Below are positions 54,621 through 63,015 of a stretch of 64,000 nt of DNA, piece after piece. The stretch comes from Massilia sp. R2A-15 (GTDB taxonomy: Bacteria > Pseudomonadota > Gammaproteobacteria > Burkholderiales > Burkholderiaceae_D): assembly GCF_030704305.1 (NCBI RefSeq), contig NZ_CP131935.1, positions 2,666,001 through 2,730,000 on the forward strand, read 5' to 3'. Made by a program: the position numbers and the translations under genes. Within the stretch, counting starts at the first letter, position 1, and each line of letters begins with the position of its first letter. The notes beneath the pieces were generated by a model. It searched no databases. It was not told the origin of the DNA and saw only the letters and a program-made list of their open reading frames with translations.

Positions 54621-56515
54621 GGCACAACGCGGTCGCCAACGCGAGTTCCCCCGACCGCCTTCATGTACTCCACCAGGGCCCACCTTTCCTCATCGGTCAA
54701 CCGGGCGTTGCCGTAGTCGTGTCCGAGGTTGGAATTGCCCGCAATGAGCGAACCGGCCGCGTCGCGCGTCCGGAACACGAACGTATTCTCGGGTGTGCTG
54801 CCGGTCACGAGTCCTACCTTCAGCGGGTCGAACTCGCGGGTGCCCATCAGGAACGTCGCCGGGCGCTGGCTTGCCGGCAGCAGGAGATCGTACAGCGTGG
54901 GCACCGAGCCATTGTGCAAATACGGCGGCGTCGCCCAGATTCCCCCCAGCGGACGTCCCTTGTAGGCGAGCACCTGGCTGGTTTCGTTCATGCAGCGGCG
55001 CAGCCGCTCGTCCTTGCTGAGCGCCTGCGCAAGGCTGGCCGGGAACTGCCCCGCGCGGATGTTCGAATCGGGGATCGACAGCGCGACGCGGCGCCCGTAC
55101 AGATCCGTCGAGGTCAGCCAGCCGCGAAGGTCATCGGCCACGCCGTCGCCCAGTTCCTTGCGCTTGAAGTAAATCGAGCCGATGACCGTGGCGCCGAGCA
55201 AGTCGGATAAGGGTTCCGTCTCGCCGAACACTCCGAAACCGGGGATTGGAAAGAATTTCTTGGGTGTACGCCGCAACAGTCCGGTGTTCGCCTGATAGGT
55301 GTAGGCATTGCACGCCATCCAGGGATCGGTGCCGATCGGTTTCGCACCGGACAGCGGCGCCATGCTGGCGACGACGGGCGTCGTCAGATCATCGCGCTTG
55401 AGCACCGCATGGCACTGCGAGCAGGCAGGCGTGCCGTTCGCGGCGCGGTCGAACAGGCGCTGGCCCGCCTCCCACTTGTCGGCATTGATCGGACCGAAGG
55501 CATCCGGCCAGGCGGGAGGCTTGAGCATGGCGATCTGCTGCTCGAGCGTGAGCAGATGGTCGAGGCGGGCGCTGGTGCGGTAGCCTCCGATGGCTGGGCC
55601 GGGCTTCAGCAAGGTCAGGTCGGCAAACACGCCGGTCACCTCGCCCACGTTTCTGCCCAATGCGCCAATATCGAGAATGTTCCCGATCGGACGATTGGCG
55701 ACCATGCCGTTCCATTGGACCCGGTCGTGCTGGTGGATATTCCACAGGAAGGGATAGCTGACCGGCGCGTCCGATGGATTGCGCGGCTGGTCGCTGCCTT
55801 CGGTGCGCAGCAAGACCTTGTTGAAGATGTGGCCGAACGCATCGAGGCGCCCGAAACCGTATTCGAGGTCGGTGGCGTTGGCCTGTTCGACCTGCGATTG
55901 CCACGTCACCAGCGTGGCCAGAGCACTATCGAGCAATCGGCGGTTGGCGGGAGTGTCCGCTCCCAGCAATACTTTGCCCGCAAAGCGATCCATTTTTGAG
56001 GCGTCGCTGCGGGTGGCCACCAGCGCCGCGTTCAGCGACCTCAGATAGCCCTGAAAATCCGCCAGCGCCGGCGCGCCTTCGATGCGCAGGCGTTTGCCCT
56101 GGAAGGTCAGCTCATTGGTGTGACAGGCCGCGCAATTCATACCAACCCACGGCTCCTGGTCGGACTGCCCTTTTTTCCAGCGCAGTTTCGTCACCGAGAA
56201 TTTGTGGTCGGGCTGGGTGTCGATCGCAAACCCCACCGGCAGCGGCGCCGGATCCGCCGAAGCGTCGGCCAGGTAGCGGAACCGTTCGGTATGGCTGCGA
56301 TCCAGCAGCGGCAACCGGGAATCGGATTGCTCAAGCGCGTTGAGCCACGCCAGCGGTATTAATCGCGATCCTTGCGACAGCGTGTACCACTGCTGCTTTT
56401 GTACGGGAGTCCATCCCTGGTCGGCGTCCAGAGGCGCGTCTTCCGCCGTGTATGCAAAAACGGAAACTGCCATCATCAGCAGCACGCCGGCTTTCAGTGT
56501 TCTGGTTGTCGACAT
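54617..56515 (-). CDS. Dihaem c-type cytochrome, RoxA/MauG-like (cytochrome c peroxidase superfamily)
   Basis: 632 aa, exported (signal TRTLKAGVLLMMAVSVFAYT). Two haem c sites: CAACH in WVGMNCAACHTNELTF (about 130) and CSQCH in GTPACSQCHAVLKRD (about 370). The start WYTLSQGSRLIPLAWLNALE and the C-terminal block KGRPLGGIWATPPYLHNGSV, PTLYDLL and REFDPLKVG match the group that includes rubber oxygenases RoxA/RoxB rather than short (about 330 aa) CcpA enzymes. Could be a peroxidase or an oxygenase acting on polyisoprene or another hydrophobic substrate. Periplasmic or secreted. Confidence 0.8.
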   Translation of the reverse strand: MSTTRTLKAGVLLMMAVSVFAYTAEDAPLDADQGWTPVQKQQWYTLSQGSRLIPLAWLNALEQSDSRLPLLDRSHTERFRYLADASADPAPLPVGFAIDTQPDHKFSVTKLRWKKGQSDQEPWVGMNCAACHTNELTFQGKRLRIEGAPALADFQGYLRSLNAALVATRSDASKMDRFAGKVLLGADTPANRRLLDSALATLVTWQSQVEQANATDLEYGFGRLDAFGHIFNKVLLRTEGSDQPRNPSDAPVSYPFLWNIHQHDRVQWNGMVANRPIGNILDIGALGRNVGEVTGVFADLTLLKPGPAIGGYRTSARLDHLLTLEQQIAMLKPPAWPDAFGPINADKWEAGQRLFDRAANGTPACSQCHAVLKRDDLTTPVVASMAPLSGAKPIGTDPWMACNAYTYQANTGLLRRTPKKFFPIPGFGVFGETEPLSDLLGATVIGSIYFKRKELGDGVADDLRGWLTSTDLYGRRVALSIPDSNIRAGQFPASLAQALSKDERLRRCMNETSQVLAYKGRPLGGIWATPPYLHNGSVPTLYDLLLPASQRPATFLMGTREFDPLKVGLVTGSTPENTFVFRTRDAAGSLIAGNSNLGHDYGNARLTDEERWALVEYMKAVGGTRVGDRVVP

Positions 56516-56676
56516 ATCGCCCCCCCCTGATTGGCACGCACTACGCTTCCCGTCGTTAATATCCGCTGTTTTTGCTTAACTCCATTGCGCTATTGCAAAT
56601 GCACAAGTTAAACAAGAAAGGGAAGCAGAGAGCCGCTGATGACCGGCTGGTCGAGAAGATCGGGGCCGCGAAAACG

Positions 56677-56706
56677 AAAAAGGCCACGTGGTTCACACGT
56701 GGCCTT
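56677..56706 (-). terminator. Terminator downstream of first tRNA-Asn
   Basis: On the minus strand AAGGCCACGTG-tgaac-CACGTGGCC followed by TTTTTCG: an 11-bp stem plus U run, 8 bp past the tRNA 3' end. Confidence 0.88.
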
Positions 56707-56714
56707 CTGAATTC

Positions 56715-56790
56715 TGGCTCCCCGACCTGGACTCGAACCAGGGACCTGCGGATTAACAGTCCGTCGCTCTACCGACTGAGCTATCAGGGA
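56715..56790 (-). tRNA. tRNA-Asn (GTT)
   Basis: 76 nt with encoded CCA. Acceptor stem TCCCTGA pairs with TCGGGGA, D-arm AGCTCAGTCGGTAGAGC, anticodon loop CTGTTAA with GTT, T-arm CTGGTTCGAGTCCAG. Same sequence as the second copy at 57336-57411. Confidence 0.97.
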
Positions 56791-56841
56791 AAAGAGCGCG
56801 CATTATAGCTGGCCGTTTCGCAATTGACTACCCCTGCCGCG

Positions 56842-57189
56842 CTATTCTTTCGGGAAGTCGGAGGGCGACTGGTTGGCGCCGGTTTCGCGCGCGCCCAGCC
56901 CCGTGCCGCTCGAGCCAGCCTGGCTGGAATGGGTGTCCTGCGGTCCCCGCGTCGAGGCGGTCGCCGCCGCGCCGGCGCCTTCCGGTTCCGGCAGCTTGTT
57001 GTTCATCCCAGCGTCCACCGGCATCATCGGCTCCGCGCTACCCGTGTCTTCCAGGTTGCGGGTCAACTGCTCGCCGCCGCTGCCGCCGGTTTCCTTCTGC
57101 GATCCGTCCTCGCCGGGCAATCCGCCGCGCCGTTCCTCGCCCGGCCCCGGCCCCACCGACTGGGTGCCGCCTGCATTTCCTGTGCCCAT
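56842..57189 (-). CDS. Gly/Glu-rich hydrophilic protein of unknown function
   Basis: 115 aa. GAAGGAG six bases before the ATG argues for real translation. Low-complexity, no hydrophobic core: MGTGNAGGTQSVGPGPGEER ... EDTGSAEPMMPVDAGMNNKL ... ending PSDFPKE. It is likely intrinsically disordered, cytosolic and similar in style to small stress-linked hydrophilins, but no family is recognised. Lies between two tRNA-Asn genes on the same strand. Confidence 0.6.
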   Translation of the reverse strand: MGTGNAGGTQSVGPGPGEERRGGLPGEDGSQKETGGSGGEQLTRNLEDTGSAEPMMPVDAGMNNKLPEPEGAGAAATASTRGPQDTHSSQAGSSGTGLGARETGANQSPSDFPKE

Positions 57190-57298
57190 GACAACTCCTT
57201 CGCAAGATTCGATATGGTTCGATCATGCGCCGCAGGAGGGTTGGACAGTATCGGCACGCGGAGCGCCGCGTTGTAGGAAGAACGCTAACGCACGGACG

Positions 57299-57327
57299 AA
57301 AAAAACCACGATTGCTCGTGGTTTTTT
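57299..57327 (-). terminator. Terminator downstream of second tRNA-Asn
   Basis: AAAAAACCACGA-gcaa-TCGTGGTTTTTTT on the minus strand, 9 bp after the tRNA 3' end: perfect stem with U run. Confidence 0.9.
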
Positions 57328-57335
57328 CTGTATTC

Positions 57336-57411
57336 TGGCTCCCCGACCTGGACTCGAACCAGGGACCTGCGGATTAACAGTCCGTCGCTCTACCGACTGA
57401 GCTATCAGGGA
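57336..57411 (-). tRNA. tRNA-Asn (GTT), second copy
   Basis: 76 nt, the same sequence as 56715-56790, with CCA encoded and anticodon GTT. The two copies have unlike terminators, so they are separate transcription units or a pair with internal termination. Confidence 0.97.
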
Positions 57412-57533
57412 AAAGAGGCAACATTATATATTCCTGAAACCGCCCTGTCAAACTACCGACATTGTTGCGACTGCTGCAATATGGTTCTGCTGCCTTTCGA
57501 ACCAGCTATTCGCCGATCCGAAGAAGCAAGATC

Positions 57534-58748
57534 TTAAAGGACTTTCGCAATCGCGTCAATGACGACATCGATATTTTTGGAGTTCAGCGCGGCCACGCAA
57601 ATGCGGCCGGTGTCCACCGCGTAGATCGACTGCTCGCGCAGCTGGTCCACCTGCGGCTTGGTCAGGCCCGAATACGAGAACATGCCGACCTGCTGGCGCA
57701 CGAATTCGAAGTCGCGGCCCGGCGCCTTTTCCTTCAGCTTTCGCACGAACTCGTCGCGCATCTGCTTGATCCGCACGCGCATCGCGGCCAGCTCCTCTTC
57801 CCACAGCTGGCGCAACTCCGGCGTGGCGAGCACAGTGGCCACCACCTTGCCGCCGTGCAGAGGCGGATTGGAGTAGTTGGTGCGCACCACGCGCTTCAGT
57901 TGCGACAGCACGCGCGCCGCTTCGTCCGCGCTCGCCGCGACCACGCTCAGGGCCCCCACGCGCTCGCCGTACAGCGAGAACGACTTGGAGAACGAGTTCG
58001 ACACCAGCAGCGCGCCGCCCGCCGCGGCGAAGCGGCGCACCACGGCGCCGTCTTCCTCGATGCCCGCGCCGAAGCCCTGGTAGGCCATGTCGAGGAAGGG
58101 AATCAGGCCGCCGGCGGTGACCGCCTCGATCACCTCATCCCACTGCGCGGACGTCAGGTCGGCGCCGGTCGGGTTGTGGCAGCAGGCGTGCAGCACCACG
58201 ATCGAGCCGCGCGGCATCGCCTTGAGCGAGGCCAGCATGCCGGCGAAATTGACGCCGTGCGTCGCTTCGTCGTAGTAGGCGTAATTGTTGACCACGAAGC
58301 CGGCGCTTTCGAACAGCGCGCGGTGGTTCTCCCAGCTCGGATCGCTGATGTACACCTGCGCGCCTGCCGGGGCGAAGCGCTGCAGGAAGTCGGCGCCGAT
58401 CTTCAGGGCGCCGGTGCCGCCGACCGCCTGCACGGTGACCGCGCGCTTGCCTTGAATAATCGGGCTGCCGGCCCCAAATACCAGTTCCTGCACCGCCTTG
58501 TCGTAGGCCGCCAGGCCGTCGATCGGCAGGTAGGTGCGCGGCGCCTGCTGCTCGATCATCAGCGCTTCGGCCTTGCGCACGCAGTTAAGCAGCGGCACCT
58601 TGCCATTGTCGTCATAATAGACCCCTACGCCAAGATTGATCTTCGCCGGATTCGGATCGGCATTGAACGCTTCCGTAATGCCCAGGATCGGGTCGCGGGG
58701 AGCCATGGCGATGGCGCTGAAGATACTGGCGGAAGCTGTAGAGGTCAT
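57534..58748 (-). CDS. tyrB: Aromatic/aspartate aminotransferase (class I)
   Basis: 404 aa from the ATG at 58748. PLP lysine in LLVSNSFSKSFSLYGERVGA (about 247). Also INLGVGVYYDDNGKVPLLNC, HACCHNPTGADLTSAQWDEV and the C-terminal Arg in DTGRICVAALNSKNID. Subgroup I-alpha with length matching AspC/TyrB. Transfers amino groups among aspartate, tyrosine, phenylalanine and 2-oxoglutarate. The AspC/TyrB choice is not firm. Divergent from uvrB, the usual beta-proteobacterial neighbourhood. Confidence 0.9.
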   Translation of the reverse strand: MTSTASASIFSAIAMAPRDPILGITEAFNADPNPAKINLGVGVYYDDNGKVPLLNCVRKAEALMIEQQAPRTYLPIDGLAAYDKAVQELVFGAGSPIIQGKRAVTVQAVGGTGALKIGADFLQRFAPAGAQVYISDPSWENHRALFESAGFVVNNYAYYDEATHGVNFAGMLASLKAMPRGSIVVLHACCHNPTGADLTSAQWDEVIEAVTAGGLIPFLDMAYQGFGAGIEEDGAVVRRFAAAGGALLVSNSFSKSFSLYGERVGALSVVAASADEAARVLSQLKRVVRTNYSNPPLHGGKVVATVLATPELRQLWEEELAAMRVRIKQMRDEFVRKLKEKAPGRDFEFVRQQVGMFSYSGLTKPQVDQLREQSIYAVDTGRICVAALNSKNIDVVIDAIAKVL

Positions 58749-58858
58749 CGTAGTCTTAAACTTGATTATCGGCTGGTTCGCACCAGGGTTGTATAGACAG
58801 CGCCCCATATCCGGCAAGGGTCGCGAGCGAGCTACCATTCTAACAAAGGTCTGAAAGT

Positions 58859-60946
<2,088 letters not shown>

Positions 60947-60953
60947 CGTCGCC

Positions 60954-60965
60954 GGGGTCTGGTCC
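60954..60965. repeat. Family A palindrome, left part, split by MITE-like element
   Basis: GGGGTCTGGTCC just after uvrB is the left arm of a family A copy. GGGTCTGGTCC (60955-60965) is repeated directly at 62355-62365 as an 11-bp target duplication, followed there by the rest of the copy. Confidence 0.8.
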
Positions 60966-61040
60966 TAATGCCGTTAAGTTAAGGATTTAATCGGAACTGC
61001 AAGGAGGCGCGTCAGCCTAAAGACCGTCGTACCCTATACG

Positions 61041-61225
61041 CTGTGGAACACGTTATGATTTCTGAGGACGCTTGGAAAACGAAGGGCATGTAGGCTGAGT
61101 CGTACCCGAGGCTTCGAGCCTGTTGACGCAGATAAGCCGCATGTCCTTCCCTTTATCGCAGAGTGCGAACAGTATCTGAGGCTGCGAGCCTGTGTTCTTA
61201 AGGATGCACGAGATAAAGTCCTAGC
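61041..61225 (+). ncRNA. Predicted bridge RNA of IS110 copy 2
   Basis: Two loops share one design. Loop 1: GTCGTACCC (61099-61107), hairpin GAGGCTTCGAGCCTGT, then GACGCAG (61125-61131). Loop 2: ACAGTATCT (61169-61177), hairpin GAGGCTGCGAGCCTGT, then GTTCTTAAGG. Loop 1 matches the genomic target on the left (GTCGTAC, plus core) and its GCAG can pair with core CT + GC on the right. Loop 2 equals the element's right end plus core (ACAGTAT-CT), and its TAAG (61199-61202) can pair with CT + TA of the left end. This is the target-loop/donor-loop layout of IS110 (IS621) bridge RNAs. Limits are approximate. Confidence 0.72.
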
Positions 61226-61254
61226 GAAATCACCAGCGGATGGGGGAGGCTGCC

Positions 61255-62229
61255 ATGGAAGTAGTCGGAATCGATATCGCAAAGCGTAAATTTGACTTGG
61301 CTTGGCTGTCGGGAAAAACGGGCAAGATTCGTAACAAGGCATTTGAAAATTCGCCCGTTGGCTTTCAGGCGCTTTGCGATTGGCTCGTCGAGCAGGGTAT
61401 TTCGGCGAATGAGTGTCGCGTGGTGATGGAAGCGACCAGCCAGTATTACGAAGCTCTGGCGCATGCCATGTTTGACGCTGGATATTTGGTCAGCGTCGTC
61501 AATCCTTTGCAAATTAAAGCTTTTGGCCAATCTGAGATGCGCAGACAAAAGACTGACCGAGCTGATGCCGAGTTGATCGCCCGATTTGGCGAGCAATCCA
61601 AGAAGTTGGTCCTCTGGGAGCCTCCCGCGACGGAAGTGCGGGAGTTGCAGCGCCTCATCGCGCGCCTGGAAGCGGTTCAAGGCATGCATGTGCAGGAGCA
61701 GAATCGGCGTCACGAAGCGGCGGGCCAAGCGTTGGAATCGGTCGATCGCATATTGCTGACTTTGAAGGAAGAGGAAGCATTATTGACGCAAAAAATCCGC
61801 GATCATATCGACCGCCACCCCGGACTGCGGAATCAACAGGAACTCCTACGCAGTATTCCCGGGGTGGGGGAACGGGTTAGCAGTTATTTTCTTGCGTGGC
61901 TTCCTGTAGACCGCTTTGATAATATCCGCCAGATGGTGGCGTTCGTAGGACTATCACCGGAACATAATCAGTCCGGCGATTCGGTGCACGGCAAATCACA
62001 CTTGTGCAAGCTAGGACATGGACGACTACGCAAAATATTGTACTGCCCGGCGATGACGGCGATTCGGTTCAATCCAGCTGCCCAAGCGCTCTACGCGCGA
62101 CTTCGAGCTGCTGGCAAAGGGGGTAAAGTCGCGTTGGTCGCAGTCATGCGCAAGCTGATCCATTGGATGATGGCGGTACTGAAGAGCGACGCACGCTTCG
62201 ATCCAAAAATGGCGCTTGCAAAAAATTAG
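61255..62229 (+). CDS. IS110-family transposase (copy 2)
   Basis: 324 aa, the same protein as copy 1, from the ATG at 61255 preceded by GGGGGAGG. Complete DEDD and Tnp_2 domains with intact acidic and Ser residues, so it should be active. The long antisense frame over the non-coding end (102 aa, 61034-61342) occurs in both copies but overlies the bridge RNA and is not considered a gene. Confidence 0.95.
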   Translation: MEVVGIDIAKRKFDLAWLSGKTGKIRNKAFENSPVGFQALCDWLVEQGISANECRVVMEATSQYYEALAHAMFDAGYLVSVVNPLQIKAFGQSEMRRQKTDRADAELIARFGEQSKKLVLWEPPATEVRELQRLIARLEAVQGMHVQEQNRRHEAAGQALESVDRILLTLKEEEALLTQKIRDHIDRHPGLRNQQELLRSIPGVGERVSSYFLAWLPVDRFDNIRQMVAFVGLSPEHNQSGDSVHGKSHLCKLGHGRLRKILYCPAMTAIRFNPAAQALYARLRAAGKGGKVALVAVMRKLIHWMMAVLKSDARFDPKMALAKN

Positions 62230-62241
62230 GGACCACAGTAT

Positions 62242-62338
62242 CTGCGCAGGGGAAACGCATGTGTTTCCCCCATGCTGAGCATGCCGATGAGGTAAAGCAC
62301 GCTCAGTATGGGTACCTGCCTGCGCAGGTACGACGGCT
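62242..62338. repeat. Family B REP pair, right part of split copy
   Basis: CTGCGCAGG continues the REP cut by IS110. A variant arm GGGAAACGCATGTGTTTCCC follows, then CATGCTGAGCATG. The inverted unit GCACGCTCAGTATGGGTACC with CCTGCGCAGGTACGAC (62319-62334) is intact. That last unit carries an unoccupied copy of the IS110 target. Confidence 0.85.
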
Positions 62339-62354
62339 TAACCTAACGGCATTA

Positions 62355-62398
62355 GGGTCTGGTCCTGCGGAGCGACGGGGACACCGAGTCCCCATTTT
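62355..62398. repeat. Family A repeat, right part and extended form
   Basis: GGGTCTGGTCCTGCGG (second copy of the 11-bp duplication plus continuation) followed by AGCGACGGGGACACCGAGTCCCC and ATTTTT. The GGGGAC ... GTCCCC arms make another short hairpin with a T run. The next 190 bp to 62588 show no gene. Confidence 0.65.
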
Positions 62399-62588
62399 TC
62401 AAGCGGCGCGCTTTCACCCGCACCGCAGCTCCGCACTCAGAGGCAGCAGTTTCCGATAGAAATATTGCATCGCCACGACGATTCATGCGGCGATAACAGT
62501 ATTACAATGATGGTATATATGCAGCGCCGTTCGCGCGCTGCCTCGGGCTGTTCAATAATTCGGCTGGCGTTATTCGAAAGGATAACCA

Positions 62589-62675
62589 ATGGAAACAACG
62601 GAACAATACTGGTTGGCCGCGAGACCACATGGCGCCGGCTGCGGTCGCGGCGCGCCGCTCAGCCCGGAAGGATAG
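62589..62675 (+). CDS. Possible 28-aa small protein
   Basis: ATG with AAAGGATAACC upstream (good ribosome site). It begins METTEQYWLAARPHG and ends PLSPEG. The stop TAG lies in the ribosome site GGAAGGATAG of the next small gene, which suggests translational coupling. No family recognised; only the initiation signals support it. It could simply be a leader peptide. Confidence 0.35.
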   Translation: METTEQYWLAARPHGAGCGRGAPLSPEG

Positions 62676-62681
62676 ATCGCC

Positions 62682-62906
62682 ATGGCGGTGTTCCTTGTGC
62701 TTGCGCTCGCCGGTGTGGCGCTGTTGCCCAATCACCCCCTGCTCTTCGTGGGCTACATCGTCATCCTGTTCCTTGCATTCCTCGTGCTTGCCGCCTGCGT
62801 GGAAAAACCGGAGCGGCGCAGGTTCCAGCGCCGGCGCCGCCGGCCCGAAGGCATCGTCGTCAACGATCGCCGGGCGTCCATGGAAGCGGACTCTGCGCGA
62901 AAATGA
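62682..62906 (+). CDS. Small two-span membrane protein
   Basis: 74 aa with GGAAGGAT about 9 bp before the ATG. Two closely spaced hydrophobic segments, MAVFLVLALAGVALLP and HPLLFVGYIVILFLAFLVLA, then a very basic tail PERRRFQRRRRRPEGIV. Tail presumably cytosolic. No family recognised. Upstream of an S9 peptidase gene, 109 bp away. Confidence 0.6.
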   Translation: MAVFLVLALAGVALLPNHPLLFVGYIVILFLAFLVLAACVEKPERRRFQRRRRRPEGIVVNDRRASMEADSARK

Positions 62907-63015
62907 CCTGCCCGTGACGGTTCGTCAATCATCCTGTCCAAGCCGCAACAAACCTTGGTATCATGCCCGGCGGCCGGCGCCACGCCGGCATTTTTCACAT
63001 ATCGCCGGAGACAAG

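Larger units (their letters stand above)
61035..62241 (+). mobile_element. IS110-family insertion sequence, copy 2
   Basis: 1207 bp, same length, transposase and ends as copy 1 but opposite orientation. Left flank GTCGTAC (61026-61032) then CC at the core, right side core CT (62242-62243) then GCGCAGG, restoring the REP GTCGTAC-CT-GCGCAGG. In copy 1 both cores are CT. Confidence 0.92.
60966..62354. mobile_element. MITE-like element with IS4-type ends, interrupted by IS110 copy 2
   Basis: Left end TAATGCCGTTAAGTTAAG and, in inverted orientation, right end TAATGCCGTTAGGTTAAG (17 of 18 matches). It is flanked by the 11-bp direct repeat GGGTCTGGTCC. These ends resemble IS4 (TAATGCCGATCAGTTAAGG as I recall it) and IS4-family duplications are about 11 bp. 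Without the 1207-bp IS110 and its duplicated 2-bp core the element is 180 bp. It has no gene and holds about 60 bp of unknown sequence plus a family B REP pair. Confidence 0.75.

Noticed and set aside
58749-58858. Possible LexA box in the uvrB/tyrB gap
   Set aside because: TGTATAGACAG resembles half a site but no CTGT-N8-ACAG spacing is met.
61034-61342. 102-aa frame antisense in the IS110 non-coding end, also in copy 1 (53086-53394)
   Set aside because: Present in both copies only because the elements are identical; it overlies the predicted bridge RNA and the transposase start and has no ribosome site.
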